From: Actinomadura oligospora ATCC 43269
GTDB lineage: Bacteria > Actinomycetota > Actinomycetes > Streptosporangiales > Streptosporangiaceae
DNA length: 64,000 bases
Direction of reading: 5' to 3'
Assembly: GCF_000518265.1 (NCBI RefSeq)
Contig: NZ_KI912411.1
Coordinates: 636,072-700,071 of the forward strand
This document shows positions 50,853-59,516 of this stretch, in pieces. Position 1 is the stretch's first letter. The number at the start of each line of letters is the position of its first letter. The notes beneath the pieces are model-generated. The model was not told where the DNA came from. It searched no databases and saw nothing but the letters and a program-made list of their open reading frames with translations. The translations under genes were made by a program, and so were the position numbers.

Positions 50853-51944
50853 GTGACCGACCACGCACTCGTCATCGGCACCCGCAAGGGCATGGTCGTC
50901 GCGCGGCCGCGCGCGAGCGACGGCGGCTGGGACGCCGACCCGCTGCTGTTCACCCCCTCGCCGGTCACCGCCGTCGCCTCCGACCCGCGCACGGGACGCC
51001 TGCTCGCCGCCCTCAACAACCCGTTCTGGGGCGTGTCCATCGCCGTCTCCGACGACCTCGGGCGCACCTGGACCGAGCCCGCCCGCGAGGCCGACACCGC
51101 CCCGATCGCGTTCCCCGAGCACACCGGCACCGCGCTGCGCGACGTCTGGCAGCTCCGCTTCTCCCCCACCGAGCCGGACGTGGTGTACGCGGGCGCCGAG
51201 CCCGCCGCGCTGTTCCGCTCCGAGGACGGCGGCATGACGTTCGACCTGGTCGAAGGGCTGTGGAACCACCCGCACCGGCCGTCCTGGAAGCCGGGCGCGG
51301 GCGGGCTGTGCCTGCACACCGTCCTGCCCGACCCCACCGACCCGGACACCGTGACCATCGCGATCTCCGCCGCCGGCGTCTACCGCAGCACCGACGGCGG
51401 GGCGACCTGGACGGCCCGCAACCACGGCATCACCGCGGCGTTCCTGCCCGACCCGCCGCCCGAGTTCGGCCAGTGCGTGCACAAGGTCGACCTGCATCCG
51501 AGCCGTCCGGAGCGGATGTTCCTCCAGCACCACGGCGGCGTGTACCGCAGCGACGACGCGGGCGGCTCCTGGACGCGGATCGACGCCGGGTTGCCCGCCG
51601 ACTTCGGGTTCCCCCTGGTCGTCCACCCGCACCGCCCCGACACCCTCTACGTGCTGCCGCTGAACGCCGACGTCGACCGCACCCCGGCCGGGCACCGGTA
51701 CCAGGTGCACCGCTCGGACGACGCGGGCGCGACCTGGCGGGCGCTCGACAAGGGCCTGCCCGAAGGGCCCTGCTACGCCTCGGTGCTGCGCGACGCCATG
51801 TGCGCCGACACCCTCGACCCGGCCGGGATCTACTTCGGCACCCGCGACGGCTGGGTCTACGCGTCCCGCGACGACGGCGAGACCTGGGCCGAGGTCGCCC
51901 GGCACCTCCCGGACGTCCTGTGCGTGCGGGCGGTGACCCGGTGA
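50853..51944 (+). CDS. BNR/Asp-box repeat beta-propeller protein
   Basis: A 363-residue protein with several Asp-box repeats of type SxDxGxTW: VSDDLGRTWTEP, RSEDGGMTFDLV, RSTDGGATWTA, RSDDAGGSWTRI, RSDDAGATWRAL, SRDDGETWAEV. No signal peptide. This is the fold of sialidases and VPS10-type proteins, but catalytic residues are not identified. GTG start after GAGGGG. Its stop overlaps the MoaD-like start, and such pairs are common in actinomycetes. Confidence 0.85.
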   Translation: MTDHALVIGTRKGMVVARPRASDGGWDADPLLFTPSPVTAVASDPRTGRLLAALNNPFWGVSIAVSDDLGRTWTEPAREADTAPIAFPEHTGTALRDVWQLRFSPTEPDVVYAGAEPAALFRSEDGGMTFDLVEGLWNHPHRPSWKPGAGGLCLHTVLPDPTDPDTVTIAISAAGVYRSTDGGATWTARNHGITAAFLPDPPPEFGQCVHKVDLHPSRPERMFLQHHGGVYRSDDAGGSWTRIDAGLPADFGFPLVVHPHRPDTLYVLPLNADVDRTPAGHRYQVHRSDDAGATWRALDKGLPEGPCYASVLRDAMCADTLDPAGIYFGTRDGWVYASRDDGETWAEVARHLPDVLCVRAVTR

Positions 51945-52225
51945 ACGTCACCGTCCGGATTCCGGGCGCGCTGCGCGACCTCGTGGGCGCGCCCGCCGCC
52001 GTCCCGCTCGACCTCCCGGCGGACGCCACGGTCGGCGACGCCCTGGCCGCCCTCGACGCGGCCCTGCCCGCCGTCGGACGCCGCGTCCGCGACGAGACCG
52101 GGGCCCTGCGCCCGCACGTGAACGTGTTCGTCGGCGCCGACAACATCCGTGACCTGGCGATGCTCGCCACACGCCTGGAGGACGACGCCGTCCTGAACGT
52201 CCTGCCCGCCCTCTCGGGAGGCTGA
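51941..52225 (+). CDS. MoaD/ThiS-family beta-grasp protein
   Basis: A 94-residue protein: MNVTVRIPGALRDLVG, ALRPHVNVFVGADNIRD, and the C-terminus VLPALSGG ending in Gly-Gly, the site of thiocarboxylation. GTGA overlap with the BNR gene. It may supply sulfur for molybdopterin, which fits the molybdoenzyme gene about 1 kb downstream. The second such protein in the window after 8456-8722; the two are only distantly similar. Confidence 0.87.
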   Translation: MNVTVRIPGALRDLVGAPAAVPLDLPADATVGDALAALDAALPAVGRRVRDETGALRPHVNVFVGADNIRDLAMLATRLEDDAVLNVLPALSGG

Positions 52226-52250
52226 TCCGCTCCGCCGCGGCCTCACGCCT

Positions 52251-52970
52251 TTACGTTGTAGATCCGTTTTCGAGCTCTCCGTCCAGGAACCCGAGGATCC
52301 GCTCCCATGCCTCCGGCGCCTGGTCCTTGCCCTTCCCGAGCCCGAAGACGACCTTGCCCACCGCGAGCAGCGGCGCGGGCGCCAGCTCGTCCGACTCGGT
52401 CAGGAAGCTGTGCCCCGCCCCCGGGTACTCCCTCACGTCATGCCGGACGTCCAGCACGGTCAGCGCCCGCTCCAGCTTCGCCGCCGCCCCGGGAAGCGTC
52501 CGGTCCGCTCCCCCGTAGGACGCGACGACCGGGCACGCGCCCGCCAGGACCCGCTCGGCGTGCCGCGGGACGATCCCGTAGTTCACGACCGCCGCCTGGA
52601 AGTCCAGCTTCGCCGCCGCCACCAGGGCGAACCCGCCTCCCATGCAGAACCCGACGACCCCGACCCGTCCGGTGCAGTCGTCCCGCTCGGCCGCCCACCG
52701 CCGCGCCGCCTCGATGCGCGCGAACGTCGGCCCCCGGCGGGCCAGCAGGTCCCGGAACGCCTTCCGGATGCAGCGGACCCAGTTCCGTCCCCCGTACAGG
52801 TCCGGCAGCACCGCCAGGTACCCGCGCGCCGCGAACCGGTCGGCCTGCGCCCGCATGTCCACGTTGTCCCCGAACGACTCGAACAAGATGACCACCGCGG
52901 GCCACGGCCCCTCCCCCTCCGGCACGGCCAGGTAGGCGGGCAGGTCACTCTGAATCCTGATCTCCGGCAT
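52251..52970 (-). CDS. Dienelactone hydrolase family protein
   Basis: A 239-residue alpha/beta hydrolase. VGVVGFCMGGGFALVAAAK contains the nucleophile Cys of dienelactone hydrolases, VVASYGGADRTLPG supplies the Asp and EYPGAGHSFLTE the His. LYGGRNWVRCIRKAF is a family feature. Hydrolyses lactones or esters; natural substrate unknown. The ATG was chosen for GGGAGG upstream. Confidence 0.87.
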   Translation of the reverse strand: MPEIRIQSDLPAYLAVPEGEGPWPAVVILFESFGDNVDMRAQADRFAARGYLAVLPDLYGGRNWVRCIRKAFRDLLARRGPTFARIEAARRWAAERDDCTGRVGVVGFCMGGGFALVAAAKLDFQAAVVNYGIVPRHAERVLAGACPVVASYGGADRTLPGAAAKLERALTVLDVRHDVREYPGAGHSFLTESDELAPAPLLAVGKVVFGLGKGKDQAPEAWERILGFLDGELENGSTT

Positions 52971-53163
52971 GCCAGCACCCTCCCCCATCGCCCACCCCTT
53001 GCCCAGACCCGATCAGCAACGGCCCCGGAAACTCCGGCCGGGGGCTCCGGCGGCCCGGTCCGGCGTGCGCCCGGAACGGCGTAACCTCCGTCTCAGGGTG
53101 ACGGTCCTGTCCGCAATGCCCCAGACTGGTGGGGAAGATCGTGGTCAGGAAGGGCGGTGGCGG

Positions 53164-55227
53164 ATGTCCGAGCTGAAGGTGCTGGGCGCCTGCCCGCTGG
53201 ACTGCCCGGACGGGTGCTCGTGGGTCGTGACCGTCCGGGACGGCGAGGCGGTCGGGCTGCGGGGCAACCCGGAGCACCCGTACACGCGCGGCGCGCTGTG
53301 CACGAAGGTGAACCGGTGGCTGGAGCGGGCCGGGCAGGACGACCGGGTGCTGCACCCGCTGCGGCGGGTCGGGGCCAAGGGCGAGGGCCGGTTCGAGCGG
53401 ATCTCCTGGGACGAGGCGCTGGACGAGATCGCCACGCGGCTCGGGGAGATCGTCGAGCGGCACGGCGGGGAGTCGGTCTGGCCGTACTGGGGCATGGGGA
53501 CGCTCGGGTGGGTCCAGGGCCTCGAGGGGCAGGCCGGACGGCGGTTCTTCAACACGCTGGGCGCGTCCGCGCACCGGGCCGACATGTGCTCGGCGGCGGG
53601 CAACGCGGGCCAAGAGCTGGTCATGGGGTCGGCGGGCGGGATCGACCCGGAGGACCTGGCGCACGCGAGGCTGATCATCCTGTGGGGGACCAACACGCTG
53701 ACCAGCGGTCACCACATGTGGAAGTTCGTCCAGGCGGCGCGGCGCGAGGGCGCGCACGTGGTGGCGATCGACCCGGTGGCGACGCGGACGGCGAAGCAGG
53801 CGGACGAGCACCTGGCGCCGGTCCCGGGCACGGACGCGGCGCTGGCGATGGCGCTGATGAACGTGATCGTGGGCCTCGGGGCGCAGGACGAGGAGTTCCT
53901 GCGGGAGCACACGCTGGGCTGGGAGGAGTTCCGGGAGCGGATCGCGGAGTTCCCGCCGGGGGTCGCGGCGACGATCACGGGGATCCCGGCCGCGCGGATC
54001 GTGGCGCTGGGCGAGCGGATCGCCCGGACGCGTCCGACGGCGATCCGGGCGACGCAGGGCCTGCAGCGGCACGGCGGCGGCGGGACGGCGCTGCGGACGC
54101 TGGCGTGCCTTCCGGGCGTCACGGGCGACTGGAGGCTGCGCGGGGGCGGCCTGACGTACTCGACGTCCGGGCATTCGCCGCTGAACGGGGCCGCGCTGCA
54201 CCGGGACGACCTGCGTCCCGGGCCGGTGCGGCGGCTGTCGATGTCGCGGCTGGCCGAGGGGCTGCTCGACCTGGACGATCCGCCGGTGAAGGCGCTGTTC
54301 GTGATCGCCGCGAACCCGGCCGCGAGCGCCCCGGACCAGAACCGGGTGCGTCAGGGCCTGATGCGGGACGACCTGTTCACGGTGGTCCTGGAGCAGTTCC
54401 CGACGGACACGGCGGCGTACGCCGACATCGTCCTGCCCGCGACGATGCAGCATGAGCACGCCGATCTGCACGACGGTTACGGGCATCTGTACCTGACGTG
54501 GAACGAGCCGGCGGTCGCGCCCCCGGGCGAATGCCTGCCGACGATGGAGACGTTCCGCCTGATCGCGCGGCGGATGGGGCTGACCGAGCCGGCGCTGTTC
54601 GCGTCGGACGAGGAGCTGGCCGAGCAGGCGCTGTCGGGCGGGCATCCCTACCTCGAGGGCATCACGCTGGACCGGCTCAAGAAGGAGGGCTTCGCGCGGC
54701 TGGCGGTGCCCGATCCGTTCGTCCCGTACGCGGACGGGTTCCCGACGGAGTCCGGGCGGCTGGAGTTCCGGTCGGAGCGGGCGGCGGCGCTCGGGCACGA
54801 CCCGCTCGCGGGGTACGTGCCGTCCGCGGAGGGCGCGGACGAGGAGCTCGCCGGGCGGTTCCCGCTGATCCTGATCTCGGCGGCGTCGCACTTCTTCCTC
54901 AACAGCATGTTCGGGGAGAACGCGGAGCTGCGGCGGCGCGCGGAGGGCGGTCCGGTGGTGCGGCTGCACCCGGACGAGGCGTCCGCGCGGGGTCTCGGCG
55001 ACGGCGACCGGGTGCGGGTGCGCAACGAGCGCGGCGCGTTCGAGGCGGTCGTGGCGGTGACCGACGAGGTCAGGCCGGGTGTCGCGGCGACGACCAAGGG
55101 CCACTGGCCGAAGCTGTCGGGCGGCGCGAACGCCAACGCCGTCGTGGCCGAGCGGACGACCGATCTCGGCGCCGGGCCGGTGTTCCACGACACCCGCGTC
55201 GAGGTGGAGCCGCTGCCGATACGCTGA
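53164..55227 (+). CDS. Molybdopterin-dependent oxidoreductase
   Basis: A 687-residue enzyme of the DMSO-reductase/formate-dehydrogenase family. A 4Fe-4S site is formed by CPLDCPDGC and a later Cys in RGALCTKVNRW. Mo-bisMGD segments include YWGMGTLGWVQG, HRADMCSAAGNAGQE and LIILWGTNTLTSGHHMWKF; the C-terminal MopB_CT domain begins near GGPVVRLHPDEASARGLGDGDRVRVRNERG. No electron-transfer subunits flank it. Substrate unclear; formate, biotin sulfoxide or another oxide are possible. Confidence 0.88.
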   Translation: MSELKVLGACPLDCPDGCSWVVTVRDGEAVGLRGNPEHPYTRGALCTKVNRWLERAGQDDRVLHPLRRVGAKGEGRFERISWDEALDEIATRLGEIVERHGGESVWPYWGMGTLGWVQGLEGQAGRRFFNTLGASAHRADMCSAAGNAGQELVMGSAGGIDPEDLAHARLIILWGTNTLTSGHHMWKFVQAARREGAHVVAIDPVATRTAKQADEHLAPVPGTDAALAMALMNVIVGLGAQDEEFLREHTLGWEEFRERIAEFPPGVAATITGIPAARIVALGERIARTRPTAIRATQGLQRHGGGGTALRTLACLPGVTGDWRLRGGGLTYSTSGHSPLNGAALHRDDLRPGPVRRLSMSRLAEGLLDLDDPPVKALFVIAANPAASAPDQNRVRQGLMRDDLFTVVLEQFPTDTAAYADIVLPATMQHEHADLHDGYGHLYLTWNEPAVAPPGECLPTMETFRLIARRMGLTEPALFASDEELAEQALSGGHPYLEGITLDRLKKEGFARLAVPDPFVPYADGFPTESGRLEFRSERAAALGHDPLAGYVPSAEGADEELAGRFPLILISAASHFFLNSMFGENAELRRRAEGGPVVRLHPDEASARGLGDGDRVRVRNERGAFEAVVAVTDEVRPGVAATTKGHWPKLSGGANANAVVAERTTDLGAGPVFHDTRVEVEPLPIR

Positions 55228-55232
55228 CCGCC

Positions 55233-56471
55233 ATGATCGACCCACGGGCGTTGCTGGAGCGGGCGCGGCGGTACGACCGGACGGGTCGCACCGACGAGGC
55301 CGCCTCCGCCTACGCGGAGGCGGCGGCGGTGCTGGAGGAGCGGCGCGAGCTGCCGATGGCGGTGCTCGCGCGGGCCAGGCAGGCGCACGCGCTGGCGTCC
55401 CAGGGCCGGACGGAGCGGGCGCTGGAGGTGCTCGCGGCGGCCGAGCGGGCGGCGGCGGCGCTGCCCCCGGGCCCGGCCGCGGCGGAGCTGGCCGCGACGG
55501 CCGCCGAGGTGCTGGCCGAGGCGGGCGTCACGGGCGAGGCGGCACGGCGGGCGTGGGCCGCGATGGCGGCGTTCCAGGCGCTCGGCGACGGGCCGCGCGC
55601 GGAGCGGGCGGGCGTGCACGCGGCGCGGCTGATCCTGCGGGACGCGGGCCGGGACGCCTCGGGTCCGCTGCGCGAGCTGCTGGGCCGCCTGGTCCCGGGC
55701 GGGGACGCGCACCGGCGGGTGGCGGGGATGCTGGCCGAGGCGGAGCGCCGTCCGGACCGGGACCACGACGTGCTGATCACCGATCCGGAGGCCCCCGCGT
55801 GGGGGAAGCTCGCGCACGCCCTGGCGGTCGGCGCGCACCTGGCCGTCGGGAACGGCACTCCGTGGAACAGCCTCGCCGACCCGGACGGTCCGGAGGAGAA
55901 CCGCACGCTGCTGGCCCGGGACTGGAACGTGACCGATCCGGAGAGCTGGCGGGAGCAGACCGACAAGCTGCTGGACGCCGAGAACAGCGACCCGGCGATC
56001 CAGGTCGTCCTGGACTGCCGGCAGCCGTCCGCCGAGGCGTGGTCGCGGGAGATCCACCGCTGGTGCGGGGAGCGGGACATCTCCCGCGAGACGATCGAGG
56101 CGCTGGACGAGGTGGCCGGGCAGGTCCAGCGGTACGAGGAGCGGTTCCGCGCGGACGGCCTGCTGCGTCCGCACGGCCGGGTGACCAGCGTGTACGGGTA
56201 CGACTTCGGCCGCGCGGTGAACATGGCCCGGTGGGGCCTCGGCGCCGGGTTCTGCGACGTCGAGACCGCCCAGGACTGCTCGCTGACCGCCGGGTACCGC
56301 GCCTACCGCACCTACGACTCCTGGGAGGAGTTCTCGGCCGGGTACATCCTCGGCCGGATGCTGCGGTTCGACGACGGCGAGTTCGGCGACTGGTACCTGC
56401 GGTCCCTGGAGGGGCACCGCATCCTGACCACCGATCCGGCCAGCCCGTGGCGGCGGATGGCCTGGGGCTAG
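55233..56471 (+). CDS. DUF1266 protein with TPR-like N-terminus
   Basis: A 412-residue protein. The first 170 residues are Ala/Arg/Glu-rich helical repeats resembling TPRs. The C-terminal part (from about residue 250) has DUF1266 features: RVTSVYGYDFGRAVNMARWGLGAGFCD and TYDSWEEFSAGYILGRMLRFDD. Cytoplasmic, function unknown. ATG starts five bases after the molybdoenzyme stop; probably co-transcribed. Confidence 0.8.
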   Translation: MIDPRALLERARRYDRTGRTDEAASAYAEAAAVLEERRELPMAVLARARQAHALASQGRTERALEVLAAAERAAAALPPGPAAAELAATAAEVLAEAGVTGEAARRAWAAMAAFQALGDGPRAERAGVHAARLILRDAGRDASGPLRELLGRLVPGGDAHRRVAGMLAEAERRPDRDHDVLITDPEAPAWGKLAHALAVGAHLAVGNGTPWNSLADPDGPEENRTLLARDWNVTDPESWREQTDKLLDAENSDPAIQVVLDCRQPSAEAWSREIHRWCGERDISRETIEALDEVAGQVQRYEERFRADGLLRPHGRVTSVYGYDFGRAVNMARWGLGAGFCDVETAQDCSLTAGYRAYRTYDSWEEFSAGYILGRMLRFDDGEFGDWYLRSLEGHRILTTDPASPWRRMAWG

Positions 56472-56490
56472 CCGCCGCCCCAACGCCTCG

Positions 56491-57522
56491 CTAGGAGGGC
56501 GTGACGGCGTCGATCTCGTCCAGGATCGCCTTCTGGTCGGCGGCGTCCAGGCAGGACGCCGTGACGCCGTTGCGGGCGAGTCCGGCGAGCTCGGCCGGGC
56601 CGAGGCCGAACACGTCGGCGGCGACGCGGTACTCGCCGGTGAGGGTGGTGTCGAACATGGGCGGGTCGTCGCTGTTGAGGGTGACGAACAGGCCCTCCTC
56701 GATCAGCCGCGGCAGCGGGTGGGACGCGAGGTCGGGGACCTGCCCGGTGCGGACGTTGGAGGTCGGGCAGACCTCCAGGGGGATCTGCCGCTCGCGCAGG
56801 ACGTCGACCAGGCGCGGGTCGGCCAGGCAGTTGATGCCGTGCCCGATGCGCTCGGCGCCGTAGTGGTCGAGGCACTCCCAGATCGTCTCGGGGCCGGTCA
56901 TCTCGCCGCCGTGCGGGAGGCTGCGCAGCCCGGCGGCGCGGGCGGCGGAGAAGGCGTCGCGGAAGGCGTCGCGGTGCGCGGGGCGGACCTCCTCCATGCC
57001 GCCGATGCCGAACCCGACGAGGGCCTCGGGCGCGTGCCGGACGGCGTGCTCGACGGTGCCCCGGGCGGCGTCGCCGCCGAACTCGGCGGGGATGTCGAAG
57101 ATGTAGGCGAGCCGGACGCCGTGCTCGTCGCGGGCGCGGCGGGCGGCGTCGTCCAGGGCCTCGGTGACCGCGGGCATCGGCATGCCGACCCGCTGGTGGC
57201 TGTAGGGGGTGACGGTCAGCTCGAAGTAGCGGACGTTCTGCGCGGACAGGTCGCGGGCCGCGCCGAGGACGAGCGTCGCGACGTCCTCGGGGGTCCGGAC
57301 GAGGTCGGAGACCGCGAGGTAGACGCGGGCGAAGTCGGCGAAGTTGCGGAAGGTGTAGAAGGCGTCCAGCTCGGCCTCGCTCGTCGGGACGCCGCCGTCG
57401 GGGTGCCGGTTGGCCAGCTCCAGGACGGTCGGCACCGACGCCGAGCCGACGAGGTGGACGTGCAGCTCCACCTTCGGCAGCGCGTCGATGAACGCGTGGA
57501 CGGGGGATTTCTCGGTCAGCAT
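56491..57522 (-). CDS. add: Adenosine deaminase
   Basis: A 343-residue amidohydrolase. Metal and catalytic motifs: KVELHVHLVGSASVPT, SLPHGGEMTGPETIWECLDHYGAERIGHGINCLAD (zinc His, catalytic Glu equivalent), EVCPTSNVRTGQV and TLNSDDPPMF (zinc Asp). Converts adenosine to inosine in purine salvage. SAH-derived adenosine could be its substrate, but the distance from the methylation cluster makes a direct link unproven. Closely related adenine deaminases cannot be excluded. Confidence 0.88.
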   Translation of the reverse strand: MLTEKSPVHAFIDALPKVELHVHLVGSASVPTVLELANRHPDGGVPTSEAELDAFYTFRNFADFARVYLAVSDLVRTPEDVATLVLGAARDLSAQNVRYFELTVTPYSHQRVGMPMPAVTEALDDAARRARDEHGVRLAYIFDIPAEFGGDAARGTVEHAVRHAPEALVGFGIGGMEEVRPAHRDAFRDAFSAARAAGLRSLPHGGEMTGPETIWECLDHYGAERIGHGINCLADPRLVDVLRERQIPLEVCPTSNVRTGQVPDLASHPLPRLIEEGLFVTLNSDDPPMFDTTLTGEYRVAADVFGLGPAELAGLARNGVTASCLDAADQKAILDEIDAVTPS

Positions 57523-57594
57523 GCGGGCGAACGTAACAGCGCCGCGGTCGCCGGGACCATGCTCTGCGCCGCTATCTGCCACGAACTTGTCAGA

Positions 57595-58566
57595 ATGGTG
57601 GATGTGCGCGCCTCCCGACTCATCTCCCTGGTCCTGCTGCTCCAGTCGCGCGGCGAGATGACCGCCGCGGATCTGGCGGCCGAGCTGGAGGTGTCCGAGC
57701 GGACGGTGTACCGGGACGTCGAGGCGCTGTCGGCCGCCGGGGTGCCGGTGTACGCCGACCGGGGGCCGGGCGGCGGGTACCGGCTCGTCGGCGGGTACCG
57801 CACGCGCCTGACCGGGCTGACCCGCGAGGAGGCGGAGGCGCTGTTCCTCGCGGGCCTGCGCGGCCCGGCCGGGGACATGGGCCTGGCGGACGCGGTCGCC
57901 ACGGCCGAGCTGAAGGTCCGGGCGGCGCTCCCGCCGGTCCTCCAGGACGCGCCGCTCCGCGCGGGCCAGCGTTTCCACCTGGACGCGCCGGGCTGGTTCG
58001 GCGACGGGAGGCCGCCCGCGCCGCTGCGCGCCCTGGCCCGCGCGGTCTGGACGGACGAGCGCGTCGAGATCCGGTACCGCCGCGAGGACGAGGTCGTCCG
58101 GACGGTCGAGCCGTACGGGCTGGTCCTGAAGAACGGCGGCTGGTACCTGGTCGCGCGGATCGGGGACGGCCACCGGACCTACCGGGTCGACCGGATCACC
58201 GGCGTCCGGCCGCTGGGCGGGCACTTCGCCCGGGACGAGGCGTTCGACCTGGCCGGGTTCTGGCGGGAGAACACGGCCGCGTTCCTGCACGGGATGCTGC
58301 GCGCCGAGGTGACCGTCCGGCTGAGCCCGGGCGGGCTGCGGTCGCTGAGGTTCCATCTCGAGGCGGAGGCCGTCGCGCGGGCACACGAGGCGGGCGAGAA
58401 GCCCGACGCGGACGGCTGGGTCACGGCCGTCCTGCCGGTCGAGTCGGTGGACGTGGCGTTCACCCAGCTCCTGGGCCTCGGCCCCGACGTCGAGGTGCTC
58501 GAACCGGCGGAGCTGCGCGCCCGGATGGCCGAGGCCGCCGAGCGCGCGGCGGCCCTCTACCGGTAG
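57595..58566 (+). CDS. WYL-domain transcriptional regulator (YafY/DeoR-like)
   Basis: A 323-residue regulator. HTH at residues 8-60 (LLLQSRGEMTAADLAAELEVSERTVYRDVEALSAAGVPVY), WYL domain around 120-200 (VEIRYRRED...GWYLVARIGDGHRTYRVDRITGV) and a WCX C-terminus. The mRNA may be nearly leaderless: no ribosome site is visible before the ATG. Its last 10 bases overlap the convergent SDR gene, a common regulator-target pairing. Confidence 0.87.
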   Translation: MVDVRASRLISLVLLLQSRGEMTAADLAAELEVSERTVYRDVEALSAAGVPVYADRGPGGGYRLVGGYRTRLTGLTREEAEALFLAGLRGPAGDMGLADAVATAELKVRAALPPVLQDAPLRAGQRFHLDAPGWFGDGRPPAPLRALARAVWTDERVEIRYRREDEVVRTVEPYGLVLKNGGWYLVARIGDGHRTYRVDRITGVRPLGGHFARDEAFDLAGFWRENTAAFLHGMLRAEVTVRLSPGGLRSLRFHLEAEAVARAHEAGEKPDADGWVTAVLPVESVDVAFTQLLGLGPDVEVLEPAELRARMAEAAERAAALYR

Positions 58567-59480
58567 TCCTCGGGGTTCCCCGGGGTTCCGCCGTCCCTCA
58601 TCCGCAGGATGTACGGCCACACGTTCGGCTGGCTGCCGTCCACGTCGGTGAAGCCGTACTCCCGGGCCAGGAAGCCGCTGTCCAGCGACCGCCCGTTCCA
58701 GCGCTCCTTGTCCGGGTCGGCGGCGACGGAGGCGACGGCCCGTCCGACGAGGGCGGGCGTCTCGGAGACGGCGAAGGCGGGGACCTTCTCGGCCGCGTCC
58801 CGCCAGGTGTCCTCGGTGACGCCGAAGTTCTCCAGCATCGCCTCGGAGCGCAGGAAGCCGGGCGTGATCGCCACGGCCGTCCCGCCCAGCGGGCCGATCT
58901 CGTGCGCCTGCGCGGTGGCGAGCCGGAGGACCGACCACTTGGCCAGGTCGTAGAACGGCCCGCACTCCGCCCGGTAGACGGCGTTGAAGTCGGCCGTGCC
59001 GTCGGTGATCTCGACGACCAGGCCGCCGGGGTTCCGGGTGAGCAGCGGCAGCGCGAAGTGGCTGGTGATCATGTGGGTGTCGACGGCGAGCCGCAGCAGG
59101 CGCAGCCCGTCGTCCAGGTTCTGCTCCCACATCCGCTTGCCGAACTCGTAGAGGTGGTCGCCGCCCCACACGTCGTTGACCAGGACGTCCAGCCGTCCCC
59201 GCTCGGCGTCGATCCGCTTCACCAGGGCCTCGACCCGAGCGGGGTCGAGGTGGTCGACCTTGACGGGGATGCCCTCGCCGCCCGCCGCGGTGACGCGCTC
59301 GGCGGTCTCCTCGATCGTCTCCGGACGGCCCATCTCGGACCGTCCGGAGCGGGTCGTCCGGCCCGTCACGTAGACGGTCGCGCCCAGCGCGCCGAGCTCG
59401 GTCGCGATGCCGCGGCCCGCGCCGCGCGTCCCGCCCGCGACCAGGGCGGTCTTTCCTGCCAGGGTGTTCGTCGTCGTCAT
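58557..59480 (-). CDS. Short-chain dehydrogenase/reductase
   Basis: A 307-residue SDR. TALVAGGTRGAGRGIATELGALGATVYVTGRT is the NAD(P) Rossmann loop, LDVLVNDVWGGD the NNAG-equivalent, and FYDLAKWSVLRL holds the YxxxK-like pair (here a Tyr and Lys spaced by three residues). The sequence is typical of a large actinobacterial SDR group of unknown substrate. Possible target of the adjacent WYL regulator. Confidence 0.85.
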   Translation of the reverse strand: MTTTNTLAGKTALVAGGTRGAGRGIATELGALGATVYVTGRTTRSGRSEMGRPETIEETAERVTAAGGEGIPVKVDHLDPARVEALVKRIDAERGRLDVLVNDVWGGDHLYEFGKRMWEQNLDDGLRLLRLAVDTHMITSHFALPLLTRNPGGLVVEITDGTADFNAVYRAECGPFYDLAKWSVLRLATAQAHEIGPLGGTAVAITPGFLRSEAMLENFGVTEDTWRDAAEKVPAFAVSETPALVGRAVASVAADPDKERWNGRSLDSGFLAREYGFTDVDGSQPNVWPYILRMRDGGTPGNPEDYR

Positions 59481-59516
59481 GGGTCCCACGCTGGCAGGAA
59501 AGACTGACAGCCTTCG

